Assembly (NCBI RefSeq): GCF_015500075.1
Contig: NZ_CP045496.1
Coordinates: 3,420,001 to 3,484,000 of the forward strand
DNA length: 64,000 nt
Origin: Mesorhizobium sp. INR15
GTDB lineage: Bacteria; Pseudomonadota; Alphaproteobacteria; Rhizobiales; Rhizobiaceae
Direction: 5' to 3'
The notes below the pieces were generated by a model. It was not told where the DNA came from, ran no database searches, and saw nothing but the letters and a program-made list of their open reading frames with translations. Positions 43,899-52,170 of the stretch are shown here, piece after piece. The position numbers were made by a program, and so were the translations under genes. The number at the start of each line of letters is the position of its first letter. Position 1 is the first letter of the stretch.

Positions 43899-44875
43899 AA
43901 GATTGGCGCTACTGGCTGGCCGAGCAGCGCGGAACGCTGCTGGCGCTCGGCATCTTCATCGTCATGTTCATCATCTACACCGCGAACCACCCGGCGGGCT
44001 TCACCGCCAATGTCGTGCAGACGGCATCGAACAAGGGCGTCCTGCTTGCCTTCGTCGCCATGGCGCAGACGCTGGTGGTGATCACCGCCGGTATCGATCT
44101 GTCCGTCGGCATGATCTTCCTTTTGACCAACTGCCTTGCCTCGTGGCTGGTGGTGGGCACGCCAACACAGACGGCGCTTGGCGTCGTGGCTGTGCTGGCT
44201 GTTGGGCTGCTGTGCGGGGCGATCAATGGCGCCATTGTCATTTATGGCCGGCTGCAGCCGATCGTCGCCACCATTGCCACGGGTGCGGTCTACTACGGCG
44301 TCGGCCTGTTGCTGCGGCCGTTCCCGGGCGGTTCGGTCAATGAGGATCTGGCCGACGCGCTGACGGGCCGTGTGTTCGGTGTCGTGCCGGCCAGCCTGGT
44401 GGTGCTGCTTGCCGTCGTGCTGGTGGTCTGGGTGCCGTTCAGCCGCTCGGTGCTTGGCCGTGCCGCCTACGCCGCCGGATCGTCCGAGACGGCAGCCTAT
44501 ATGTCCGGTGTGCCGATCCGCCGGGGCAAGTTCGCCGCCTACACCCTGGCCGGTTTGCTGGCCGCTATCGGCGGGCTGTTCCTCACCTTCTTCACCTACA
44601 CGGGCGATGCGGCGTATGCGAGCGGCAACGCCTATACTCTGTTTTCGATCGCCTCGGTCGTGCTTGGCGGCGTCTCGCTGTTCGGCGGCAAGGGCAGCGC
44701 CATCGGTGCCATCTTCGGCGCACTGGCCTTCCGCACCATCGGCGACCTTTTGTTCGTGTTCGATTTCGATCCGCTCTGGCAGCCCCTGTTCCAGGGCGTT
44801 ATCCTGCTGGTCGCGGTCAGTCTCGGCGCTTTCGCCCTGTTTCGGGTCCGCAACCGGCTGGAGTGGTTCTTGTGA
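43895..44875 (+). CDS. sugar ABC transporter permease 1, system 4 (CUT2)
   Basis: A 326-residue RbsC-type permease beginning MKDWRYWLAEQRGTLLALGI, with VITAGIDLSVGMIFLLTNCL, INGAIVIYGRLQPIVATIAT, AAGSSETAAYMSGVPIRRGK and the ATPase-contact loop GGVSLFGGKGSAIGA. The start is a GTG at 43895 in a GTGA overlap with the ATPase stop, with AAGGAGCGG upstream. It pairs with the following permease to form a heterodimer. Confidence 0.95.
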   Translation: MKDWRYWLAEQRGTLLALGIFIVMFIIYTANHPAGFTANVVQTASNKGVLLAFVAMAQTLVVITAGIDLSVGMIFLLTNCLASWLVVGTPTQTALGVVAVLAVGLLCGAINGAIVIYGRLQPIVATIATGAVYYGVGLLLRPFPGGSVNEDLADALTGRVFGVVPASLVVLLAVVLVVWVPFSRSVLGRAAYAAGSSETAAYMSGVPIRRGKFAAYTLAGLLAAIGGLFLTFFTYTGDAAYASGNAYTLFSIASVVLGGVSLFGGKGSAIGAIFGALAFRTIGDLLFVFDFDPLWQPLFQGVILLVAVSLGAFALFRVRNRLEWFL

Positions 44876-45858
44876 GCGAAACGACCTTGAACGGCATCGC
44901 CGGGCACATGCCGAAATTCATCCGCCGCGCCGATCCGGCGGTGCTGACAGCCTTTGCCTGCATCGTGCTGCTGCTTTTCGTCGGCAGTCTCTATTCGCGC
45001 AGCTTCCTGTCGCCCGAATATCTTCTGCAGCAGCTCAAGGTGGCATCGTTTCTCGGCGTCATCGCCACCGGCATGATGCTGGTCGTCCTGCTCGGCCAGA
45101 TCGACCTGTCGGTGCCGTGGGCGGTGGCGGCGGGCGCCATGATGGCCTGCGCGGCGGCGGCGTATGGACCGGTCGGCGTGGCGCTGGCCATTCCCTTCGG
45201 CATTCTCTGCGGCGTCGGGATCGGCATCGTCAACGGCATCGGTGTCGCCTATCTGCGCATTCCCTCGATGATCATCACGCTGGCCACCAACGCCGTCGCC
45301 CAAGGGTTGATGGTCGTCTACACCGGAGGCTACTCACCGCAGGATTCGGCCACTGGCGCGATGCGTTACCTGGCCACCGGCTTCATCATTCCGGGTGTGC
45401 CTAACGCTGTGATCATCTGGGCACTGATCGGCGCGGCCATGGTTTTCGTGCTGACCCGGACCAGCTTTGGCCGCACCGTCTACGGCATCGGCAACCGCGA
45501 GCGCGCCGCCTATCTCTCCGGCATCGACACGCGGCGCGTGGTGATGATCGCCTTTGCCGTCTCCGGTGGTCTGTCAGCCTTCGGCGGCGTGCTCCTGGCC
45601 GGCTATGCCTCCAAGGCGGCGCAATCGATGGGCGACGCCTATCTCTTGCCGTCGATCGCCGCCGTGGTGCTCGGCGGCACCTCCATCCGTGGCGGGCGCG
45701 GCTCCTATCTCGGCACTGTCGCCGGCGTCATCCTCATCACGCTGCTGCAATCCATTCTTTCGGTCATGCAGATGCCGGAGGCCGGGCGGCAGATCATCTA
45801 TGGCGTCGTCATCGTTGCCATGCTGCTGCTCTACGGCCGCGCGCCGGCAAGCCGCTGA
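44872..45858 (+). CDS. sugar ABC transporter permease 2, system 4 (CUT2)
   Basis: A 328-residue permease starting at a GTG (44872) that overlaps the previous stop (GTGA). It has VVLLGQIDLSVPWAVAAGAM (Q and P replace the usual G and G in the GIDLSVG block), VNGIGVAYLRIPSMIITLAT, GIGNRERAAYLSGIDTRRVV and the contact loop GGTSIRGGRGSYLGT. The changed motif compared with permease 1 suggests an asymmetric channel. It is followed after 8 nt by gluconokinase. Confidence 0.93.
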   Translation: MSETTLNGIAGHMPKFIRRADPAVLTAFACIVLLLFVGSLYSRSFLSPEYLLQQLKVASFLGVIATGMMLVVLLGQIDLSVPWAVAAGAMMACAAAAYGPVGVALAIPFGILCGVGIGIVNGIGVAYLRIPSMIITLATNAVAQGLMVVYTGGYSPQDSATGAMRYLATGFIIPGVPNAVIIWALIGAAMVFVLTRTSFGRTVYGIGNRERAAYLSGIDTRRVVMIAFAVSGGLSAFGGVLLAGYASKAAQSMGDAYLLPSIAAVVLGGTSIRGGRGSYLGTVAGVILITLLQSILSVMQMPEAGRQIIYGVVIVAMLLLYGRAPASR

Positions 45859-45866
45859 TCCGCATC

Positions 45867-46409
45867 GTGGGTGTGGATATCGTCCACTCGCCGACGGGCG
45901 CTATCCGGCCGGCGCCGGCCATCGTGGTGATGGGTGTCGCCGGTTGCGGCAAGTCGGCTGTCGGCATCGCTCTGGCTTCCGCGCTTGGCGTTGCCTTCGT
46001 CGAGGGCGACAAGCTGCATCCGCCTGAGAACGTCAAGCGCATGGCCAGCGGCGAGGCGCTTACCGACGCCCTGCGCGAAGGCTGGCTCGATGCGATCGGC
46101 CAGCGTATCGCAACGCTGGTTGGCGAGGGGCAAGGCGTAGTCGCTGCCTGCTCGGCGCTGAAGCGTAGCTATCGTGACCGGCTGCGTGGTTTCTGCGGGG
46201 ACATCGTCTTCGTCTATCTGGAGGTCGACCGAGCCACAGCCAGGCGCCGCGTTGGCAACCGCAAGGGCCATTTCATGCCGGCAAGCCTGGTCGACAGCCA
46301 GTTCGCCATTCTCGAAGCGCCAGGATCGGACGAGCGTGCGCTGACGCTCGATGCCACGCGCCCTATCGGTGATCTGGTGCGAACCGTTGCCCGTGCGCTG
46401 CGCTCATGA
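45867..46409 (+). CDS. gntK: gluconokinase
   Basis: A 180-residue P-loop kinase of the GntK/shikimate kinase-like family. The Walker A is MGVAGCGKSAVG (residues ~22-33); DKLHPPENVKRMASGEALTD is the gluconokinase signature, followed by VAACSALKRSYRDRLRG and GHFMPASLVDSQFAILE. The enzyme phosphorylates D-gluconate with ATP to 6-phosphogluconate, the entry to the Entner-Doudoroff and pentose phosphate routes. Start is a GTG at 45867. It is 8 nt downstream of the second permease gene, so uptake and phosphorylation of gluconate (or a related hexonate) are co-expressed under the LacI/GntR-like regulator. The stop overlaps the next gene on the other strand by 6 nt. Confidence 0.92.
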   Translation: MGVDIVHSPTGAIRPAPAIVVMGVAGCGKSAVGIALASALGVAFVEGDKLHPPENVKRMASGEALTDALREGWLDAIGQRIATLVGEGQGVVAACSALKRSYRDRLRGFCGDIVFVYLEVDRATARRRVGNRKGHFMPASLVDSQFAILEAPGSDERALTLDATRPIGDLVRTVARALRS

Positions 46410-47552
46410 AGCTGTTTCATCATCGGCGACGATATTATCGGCCTGCTCGCTCATCCGGTGCCCGGCGAACCACGTCATCAGTTGCTCCGGGTGGCGTTTC
46501 GCGGCCTCGAGCAGACGGTCGCGCTTGAGCAGAATGTAGCGCGCCTGGAGGGCCATGTTCTTCGCGCCGTCCTTGACCGGAATCACGGCTTCGCCCGCCG
46601 GGGTCGGGGCCAGCTCCGGGCTGATCATCGCGAGATACTCGCGGAACGGAGCGGTCTCGAAAGTCGACATGGCAAACAGCGCTGTCCCGTTCCTCGCGGC
46701 GAAATTCGCGGGCGCGGAGGCAAGCTGGGCCCAGGCGCTCTCTCCAATGGCAACCTCCGTGAACGTCGATCCGGCGTGGATGTTGTTGGTCATCAGGACA
46801 ACGCCATTGGACTTCAGGATCTTCTGCATCCGGGCGGTGACCTGGTAGGCATCGTTCCGCTCGAAGACGAGCCGGCTTTTCAGGAAACGGTTCTCTACAT
46901 TGACCATCGGCAAGTTGAGCAGGAGCGCGCCAAATCTTGTGCTCGATACCCCGTGATTGCGCACGCTGACCTGATGCGCCTCGATGCCCGCCTCATGGAG
47001 TGCGCGCTTGCCCATGATGGTCTGGGCGGTGAATTGATCGCACCAGATGATGGCGCCGCGGCCACGCAGCAGGGCTTCCTGCAAGCCTTCCAGGCCCTCC
47101 AACCGGATTGACGGCGACCATCGCGCGCTGACCAGATGCGCGATGGGTTGCAGGCGCCGGCGGTGCCCCGCGGCAAGGAGGCGCCTGAACAGCCCTTCCG
47201 CGTCGACATCTTGGCCGAGGGTCGCGCGCATGGCGGCGGCGTAGCGCGGGAAATCCTTGCGCATATGGCGCTTCAGACGAAGGCCGGACACCCAGTTGCA
47301 AACCGGCGCCCACCAGCGCACCGGCAGCAAGGCTGCTACTCCGAGATAGAAAGCCAAGAGCACCGTCTCGCGAAGATCCTTGCTGGAGAGAACGCGATCC
47401 CCAGAGGTTCGCACCGGCTTGCGGCTGAAAAAGCGAACCGTTTCCGCGCTCTCGGGCACGGCAACATCGGCGATGATTTCAGTGTGATAGATGTCGCCTG
47501 GTGGTAATCCACGAAAGGCTTTTTCGGGTTTTGTGAACCAGAATAGCCTCAT
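46404..47552 (-). CDS. LpxL/HtrB-like lysophospholipid acyltransferase-type protein (tentative)
   Basis: A 382-residue protein with no clear signal peptide but a hydrophobic stretch at about residues 65-90 (TVLLAFYLGVAALLPVRWWA). The middle resembles the LPLAT/HtrB fold: LQEALLRGRGAIIWCDQFTA, ARMQKILKSNGVVLMTNNIH, GESAWAQLASAPANFAARNG and TALFAMSTFETAPF. The usual HxxxxD/E acyltransferase motif is not evident; WCDQFTAQ is in its place, so activity is uncertain. The N-terminal ~60 residues show nothing recognisable. Convergent with gluconokinase; 68 nt downstream of the Rrf2 gene. It could modify lipid A or another surface lipid. Confidence 0.5.
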   Translation of the reverse strand: MRLFWFTKPEKAFRGLPPGDIYHTEIIADVAVPESAETVRFFSRKPVRTSGDRVLSSKDLRETVLLAFYLGVAALLPVRWWAPVCNWVSGLRLKRHMRKDFPRYAAAMRATLGQDVDAEGLFRRLLAAGHRRRLQPIAHLVSARWSPSIRLEGLEGLQEALLRGRGAIIWCDQFTAQTIMGKRALHEAGIEAHQVSVRNHGVSSTRFGALLLNLPMVNVENRFLKSRLVFERNDAYQVTARMQKILKSNGVVLMTNNIHAGSTFTEVAIGESAWAQLASAPANFAARNGTALFAMSTFETAPFREYLAMISPELAPTPAGEAVIPVKDGAKNMALQARYILLKRDRLLEAAKRHPEQLMTWFAGHRMSEQADNIVADDETAS

Positions 47553-47620
47553 CCAGCCGGTGCCTTCATTCTGTGCATGTCGTCTTTCTAAAGTTGCGAC
47601 GCACTTTTAGGCGATACAAA

Positions 47621-48070
47621 CTAGATCTGCGAGGTCAGCTCGACCGGAAAGTCGTCATTGTCAGCGTCACGCATGGCGGCGAGGCTGCGGTTGTCGAGTA
47701 CCTCGGCGATGGCCTGGCGCACTTCCAGCATCATGTGGCGGACCTGGCAGGTCGCCTCGTCACAATCCTCGCAGCGCTGATACTGGGTGCGGCTGGCGCA
47801 AGGGATAGGCGCCAGCGGCCCGTCGAGCACGCGCACGACATGGCCGATCTTGATCTCGGAGGCTGGCCGGGCGAGGCGGTAGCCGCCCTCCTTGCCCTTG
47901 CGGCTCTGGACAAAGCCGGCATTGCGCAATTCGCCCAGGATGGCGTCGAGGAATTTCTTCGGGATGTTGTTGGCGACTGCGATGTCGTTGACGAAGGCCA
48001 ATTGGCCAACCGGCAGGCCGGACAGATGCACGAGGGCCTTGAGGCCGTATTTGCCTTTTTTTGTCAGCAT
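47621..48070 (-). CDS. Rrf2-family transcriptional regulator with cysteine cluster
   Basis: A 149-residue regulator. The N-terminal winged HTH is MLTKKGKYGLKALVHLSGLP ... NNIPKKFLDAILGELRNAGF, with the wing RKGKEGGYRLARP, as in IscR/CymR/RirA. Then come C91, C100, C103 and C108 in a C-x8-C-x2-C-x4-C pattern, not the C-x5-C-x5-C of IscR. This may hold an Fe-S cluster or sense thiols. It lies beside the sulfate uptake genes, which suggests control of sulfur acquisition (inference). The start at 48070 is fixed by the conserved N-terminus; the longer frame to 48196 covers the promoter. Confidence 0.9.
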   Translation of the reverse strand: MLTKKGKYGLKALVHLSGLPVGQLAFVNDIAVANNIPKKFLDAILGELRNAGFVQSRKGKEGGYRLARPASEIKIGHVVRVLDGPLAPIPCASRTQYQRCEDCDEATCQVRHMMLEVRQAIAEVLDNRSLAAMRDADNDDFPVELTSQI

Positions 48071-48276
48071 GCCCTGTTCAACCCAAAAAGCCCCAACAAC
48101 CCGCATCTGGCGACTGTTTGTGTGCAAATGATGACAATTTGGCCGCGCGGAGCCGTTTCGCACAAAACTAGCCGCAGGACGACACGTTAGGCACAAACGC
48201 GTTGATTCTTTGTAACGTTTTGATCATTGGCGCGAGCAATGCACGGGAAATCACCGCTCGAGGCCTGGAAACGAAG

Positions 48277-48299
48277 AAAGCCGGCAAAACGCCGGCTTT
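48277..48299 (-). terminator. terminator-like hairpin after the sulfate-binding protein gene
   Basis: AAAGCCGGC-AAAAC-GCCGGCTTT is a perfect 9-bp stem with a 5-nt loop, 26 nt beyond the stop (48325) of the minus-strand binding-protein gene. On that strand the stem is followed by TTCGTTTCC, a weak U-rich tail. The rest of the 48071-48324 gap shows no gene. Confidence 0.65.
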
Positions 48300-48324
48300 C
48301 AATCCTTTCGAAGGATCCTGATTC

Positions 48325-49311
48325 CTAGCGGCTGCCGTAGGTCTGGTCGAGCAGGCCGCCGGCGGCGAAATGCTCCTGCTGGACCTTGTCCCAGCCGCCG
48401 AAGACGTCTTCAACCGTCAGCAGGCGGACATCTGGAAAGTCGGCCTTGTATTTGGCGGCGACGGCGGCGTCGCGAACGCGGTTGCCGTTCTGCGCCAGGA
48501 TGTCCTGGCCTTCGGGCGTGTAGAGGAAGTCGAGATAGGTTTTTGCGAGATCGCGCGAGCCGTGCTCGTCGGCGACCTTGTCGACGATCGCCACCGGGAA
48601 TTCCGCCAGCAGGCTGACCGAAGGCGTGACCTGCTCGAACTTGTCGTTGCCATACTCCTTGCGGATGCCGCGTGTCTCGGATTCGAAGGTGATCAGCACA
48701 TCGCCGATCTCACGCTGCACGAAGGTGGTGGTCGCGGCGCGCCCGCCGGTGTCGAAGATCGGCACGTTGTTGAACAGCTTGGTGATGAACTCCTTCACCT
48801 TGGCATCGTCGCCCTTGAAGGCTTCCTTGGCGTAGGCGGTGGCCGCCAGGTAGGTATAGCGCGCATTGCCAGAGGTCTTCGGGTTGGGGAAGATCACCTG
48901 CACGTCGTCGCGGACGAGATCGTTCCAGTCCTTGATATGCTTGGGATTGCCGGCGCGCACCAGGAAGGACGGCAGCGAGTAGAAGGGCGAAGCGTTGTCG
49001 GGAAAATCTTTCTGCCAGTCGGCGGAGACCAGACCCTTCTTGACCAGGAAGTCGATGTCGGTGACCTGGTTGAAGGTGACGACGTCGGCGCCAAGCCCTT
49101 CGGCGATAGCGCGTGCCTGGGCCGAAGTTCCGGCATGCGACTGGTCGATGGTGACGCCGGGATGTCCGGAAATGAAGGCCTTGTTGACCTGCACGAACAA
49201 TTCGCGGCCGACGTCATAGGATGCGTTCAACAATTTGTCGGCTGACCAGGCTTGGGAGGATGCGAGGAACAGGCCGGCCAAAGCGGCGGTGGCAACGAGA
49301 AATCGCTTCAT
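48325..49311 (-). CDS. sulfate/thiosulfate ABC transporter substrate-binding protein, copy 1
   Basis: A 328-residue secreted protein: signal peptide MKRFLVATAALAGLFLASSQ (cut near AWS-AD). The Sbp/CysP pattern is clear: LLNASYDVGRELFVQVNKAF, IDQSHAGTSAQARAIAEGLG, ADVVTFNQVTDIDFLV, IFPNPKTSGNARYTYLAAT, and VLITFESETRGIRKEYG. It binds sulfate (or thiosulfate) for CysTWA. It is transcribed alone, separated from cysA by the VapBC genes and about 220 nt of non-coding DNA. It is a diverged paralogue of the binding protein at 53031, so the two may differ in ligand or regulation. Confidence 0.92.
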   Translation of the reverse strand: MKRFLVATAALAGLFLASSQAWSADKLLNASYDVGRELFVQVNKAFISGHPGVTIDQSHAGTSAQARAIAEGLGADVVTFNQVTDIDFLVKKGLVSADWQKDFPDNASPFYSLPSFLVRAGNPKHIKDWNDLVRDDVQVIFPNPKTSGNARYTYLAATAYAKEAFKGDDAKVKEFITKLFNNVPIFDTGGRAATTTFVQREIGDVLITFESETRGIRKEYGNDKFEQVTPSVSLLAEFPVAIVDKVADEHGSRDLAKTYLDFLYTPEGQDILAQNGNRVRDAAVAAKYKADFPDVRLLTVEDVFGGWDKVQQEHFAAGGLLDQTYGSR

Positions 49312-49500
49312 GAAAACAAGGCTCCGGATGCAATGCGTTTATAGCACGAACATAGCGGCGCAGTGGCGCGCGACGAGGTACGCCTTGCGGCTCCGCGGAA
49401 GCGCTGTGAGAAAAGATATCGCCGAAACAGCCCGTTGTTAGGATTTCCTTCCAAGTTGAGTCTTCATCGCGGCCTGACAGGTTGCATGATGGTGTCGCAA

Positions 49501-49523
49501 GGCATATACATATGGCATATACA
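49501..49523. promoter_or_regulatory. direct repeat GGCATATACA x2, probable VapBC operator
   Basis: GGCATATACA at 49501-49510 is repeated at 49514-49523, ending 11 nt before the antitoxin ATG, and overlaps an A+T-rich likely -10. Toxin-antitoxin pairs of this type repress their own promoter through repeats of this sort. Confidence 0.6.
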
Positions 49524-49534
49524 AGGGAGCCGCG

Positions 49535-49807
49535 ATGCCTCAGCACCGTCATTCGACAACGCTGCCCAAGGAGGCAAAACTATTCCGCAACAATCGCAGC
49601 CAGGCGGTGCGCATTCCGGTTGAGTTCGAGCTTCCTGGCGACAAGGTTTTGATCAGTCGGGAAGGGGACCGCCTCGTCATCGAGGCAGTTCGCAAACCTG
49701 GCCTCACCGCATTGCTCTCACAGTGGGCGAAAGAGGCGCCGCTCGGTCCTGAGGATGATTTTCCCGAGATCGGCGATGCGCCAATTCACCCAGAAGACAT
49801 TTTTTGA
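49535..49807 (+). CDS. vapB: VapB-type antitoxin (AbrB/MazE fold)
   Basis: A 90-residue protein. The N-terminal swapped-hairpin AbrB DNA-binding domain is AKLFRNNRSQAVRIPVEFEL with DKVLISREGDRLVIEAV; the C-terminal half (LLSQWAKEAPLGPEDDFPEI) is acidic and should wrap the toxin. The ATG at 49535 has AAGGGAGCCGCG upstream. The stop overlaps the toxin start by one nt. The pair lies between the sulfate-binding protein gene and cysA, suggesting an insertion into the sulfate locus. Direct repeats at 49501 probably form its operator. Confidence 0.9.
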   Translation: MPQHRHSTTLPKEAKLFRNNRSQAVRIPVEFELPGDKVLISREGDRLVIEAVRKPGLTALLSQWAKEAPLGPEDDFPEIGDAPIHPEDIF

Positions 49808-50202
49808 TGCGGTTCATGCTGGACACCAGCATCATCAGCGACATGATCCGAAACCCGGCGGGAAATGCCGCGAGCGCCATGGCCCGCGAGGGCGACGATG
49901 CCGTCTGCACCAGCATCGTGGTCGCCTCGGAACTGAGATATGGCTGCGCCAAAAAGGGATCCGCCAAGCTGCTCAGCAAAGTTGAGCAATTGCTGGCTGA
50001 GATTCCTGTCTTGCCGCTCGATGTGCCGGTCGATGCCGAGTACGGCGCTATTCGTGCCGAGCTGGAAGGTGCGGGCCAGGCCATCGGCCACAACTTGTTT
50101 ATTGCCGCCCACGCCTATGTCCTAGGAATTACATTGGTGACCGCGAATTGGGGAGAGTTCACCCGGATCAGAGGCCTGAAGGTCGAGAACTGGCTGGCTT
50201 GA
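49807..50202 (+). CDS. vapC: VapC-type toxin (PIN-domain ribonuclease)
   Basis: A 131-residue PIN-domain protein. Acidic active-site residues are in MRFMLDTSIISDMI (first Asp), VVASELRYG (Glu) and the C-terminal LVTANWGEF region; AIGHNLFIAAHAYVLG carries an H where many VapC have an Asp (the usual pattern is N/DxLIAAHA), so one acidic ligand may be altered. VapC proteins cut tRNA or rRNA and are neutralised by VapB. ATG 49807 overlaps the antitoxin stop (TGATG). It ends 30 nt before the convergent stop of cysA. Confidence 0.9.
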   Translation: MRFMLDTSIISDMIRNPAGNAASAMAREGDDAVCTSIVVASELRYGCAKKGSAKLLSKVEQLLAEIPVLPLDVPVDAEYGAIRAELEGAGQAIGHNLFIAAHAYVLGITLVTANWGEFTRIRGLKVENWLA

Positions 50203-50232
50203 TGCCATGGAGACCGTCGTGGCCTCTATGGA

Positions 50233-51273
50233 TCAAGCAGCCGGGAACAGCTTCCAGCGTCCCGGGCGGAAGGCCACCCGGCTCTTCTGCGCCGCCGGAT
50301 GGTCGACGGGCAATTCGATCTCAACGCGCTGGCGCGCGCCGCCGATCTCGAGCTCGACGCGTCTTGTGCCGGCGACGCGGCGGCTGGCGGCGACCGTGCC
50401 AGCAATGCAGCCGCTGCAGCCGTCCAAAAGTTCGACATCATGCGGGCGGAAGAACAGGGTCGCTTCGCCGGGAGGGGCATTTGGCGCCGACAGCCCGATC
50501 GGGCGATCAGCGATCCAGACCTCGCCATTCTCGACCTTGACCGGGATCGAGCTCGATTCCCCAATGAAGCCATACACAAAGGGTGAGTTCGGCGTGTCGT
50601 AGATATCGTCGGCGGTGCCGACCTGTTCGATGCGGCCCTGGCTCATCACCACGACGCGGTCGGCAAGCTCCAGCGCCTCTTCCTGGTCGTGGGTGACGAA
50701 GACGGTGGTGTGGCCGGTGGTATCATGGATTTCGCGCAGCCAGCGGCGCAGTTCGCGCCGCACCTGCGCGTCCAGCGCGCCAAACGGTTCGTCGAGCAGC
50801 AGAACCTTTGGCTCGATCGCCATGGCGCGGGCGAGCGCCACACGCTGGCGCTGGCCGCCGGAGAGTTGCGCTGGATAGCGCTTTTCCAGACCTGAAAGCT
50901 GGACGAGATCGAGCAACTCGGAGGCGCGGCGGCGGATCTCCTGTGCCGGCGGGCGCGTCGACCCGTGCCGGACCTTGAGGCCGAAGCCGATATTGTCAGC
51001 CACTGTCATGTGCCGGAACAGCGCATAATGCTGGAAGACGAAGCCGACATTGCGCTCCTGGATCGACTTCTGCGAGGCATCATCATCGCCGAAGAAGATT
51101 TTTCCCCGTGTCGGCCGCTCCAGCCCGGCGATCAGCCGAAGCAGCGTCGTCTTGCCGGAACCGGACGGCCCCAGCAGCGCGATCAGCTCACCCGACTTGA
51201 TGTCGAGCGACACGTCGTGCAGCGCCGGAAACCGGTCAAACTCCTTGCGCACATTGGCAACGCGAACTTCCAT
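50233..51273 (-). CDS. cysA: sulfate ABC transporter ATPase
   Basis: A 346-residue ATPase: Walker A GPSGSGKTT, VFQHYALFRHMTV (Q-loop), LSGGQRQRVALARAM, Walker B VLLLDEPFGALD, and FVTHDQEEALELADR (H-loop). The C-terminal ~110 residues are a TOBE-type domain (VYGFIGESSSIPVKVENGEV, TLFFRPHDVELLDG). It energises sulfate uptake with CysT and CysW. Last gene of the minus-strand operon sbp-cysT-cysW-cysA; it starts 12 nt after the cysW stop. Confidence 0.95.
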   Translation of the reverse strand: MEVRVANVRKEFDRFPALHDVSLDIKSGELIALLGPSGSGKTTLLRLIAGLERPTRGKIFFGDDDASQKSIQERNVGFVFQHYALFRHMTVADNIGFGLKVRHGSTRPPAQEIRRRASELLDLVQLSGLEKRYPAQLSGGQRQRVALARAMAIEPKVLLLDEPFGALDAQVRRELRRWLREIHDTTGHTTVFVTHDQEEALELADRVVVMSQGRIEQVGTADDIYDTPNSPFVYGFIGESSSIPVKVENGEVWIADRPIGLSAPNAPPGEATLFFRPHDVELLDGCSGCIAGTVAASRRVAGTRRVELEIGGARQRVEIELPVDHPAAQKSRVAFRPGRWKLFPAA

Positions 51274-51285
51274 CGATTGAACCTT

Positions 51286-52170
51286 CTAATGTCCGCGCGC
51301 TGCGGCGATCTCGGCGCCGTAGCGCATCTCGAGAAGTGTTTTCAAGACCAGCGTGACGAGCGCCAGGCCCGCAAGCAATGAGGCGACGGCAAAGGCGCCG
51401 ACGGCGTTGTATTCGTTATAGAGGATTTCGACATGCAGCGGCATCGTGTTGGTCAGGCCGCGTATGTGGCCCGACACCACCGAGACGGCGCCGAATTCGC
51501 CCATGGCGCGGGCGTTGCACAGGAGCACGCCGTAGAGCAGGCCCCATTTGATGTTGGGCAAGGTGACGTACCAGAAGGTCTGCCAGCCATTGGCACCGAG
51601 CGACAGGGCTGCCTCTTCGTCGCCATTGCCCTGTTCCTGCATCAGCGGGATCAGCTCGCGGGCGACGAAGGGAAAGGTGACGAAGACGGTGGCGAGCACA
51701 ATGCCGGGCACGGCAAACAGGATGACGATGCCATGCGCCTTCAGCCAGCCGCCGAGCAAGCCTTGCGCGCCAAACAGAAGCACATAGACGAGGCCTGAAA
51801 TGACCGGCGAGACCGAGAAGGGCAGGTCGATCAATGTGGTCAGGAAGGCCTTGCCCTTGAACTCGAACTTGGCGATCGCCCAGGCAGCGGAAATGCCGAA
51901 GACGATGTTGAGCGGCACCGAGATCGCCGCCACCAGCAATGTCAGCCGGATCGCCGAACGCGTGTCGGCGTCGCTCAGCGACTGCGTATAGGCACCGATG
52001 CCTTTGGCGAGCGCTTCGTGGAACACGATGATCAGCGGCAAGAGCAGGAAGATGCCAAGGAAGGCAAAGGCAATCAGCATCAGCACGGCTTGTGCCGGAC
52101 GGCTCTCGGTGACCGCTGCCGAGCGGCTTTCGTGGTAGGGCTCGTAGGATTTGATTTCGGGATCAGCCAT
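51286..52170 (-). CDS. cysW: sulfate ABC transporter permease CysW
   Basis: A 294-residue inner-membrane permease with about six TM segments. LPFSVSPVISGLVYVLLFGA is the CysW/CysT signature, and the EAA loop (EEAALSLGANGWQTFWYVTL) contacts CysA. It continues with GLLYGVLLCNARAMGEFGAV. The N-terminal ~30 residues are polar (MADPEIKSYEPYHESRSAAV). It overlaps cysT by 8 nt and precedes cysA by 12 nt. It forms the sulfate channel with CysT. Confidence 0.95.
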   Translation of the reverse strand: MADPEIKSYEPYHESRSAAVTESRPAQAVLMLIAFAFLGIFLLLPLIIVFHEALAKGIGAYTQSLSDADTRSAIRLTLLVAAISVPLNIVFGISAAWAIAKFEFKGKAFLTTLIDLPFSVSPVISGLVYVLLFGAQGLLGGWLKAHGIVILFAVPGIVLATVFVTFPFVARELIPLMQEQGNGDEEAALSLGANGWQTFWYVTLPNIKWGLLYGVLLCNARAMGEFGAVSVVSGHIRGLTNTMPLHVEILYNEYNAVGAFAVASLLAGLALVTLVLKTLLEMRYGAEIAAARGH

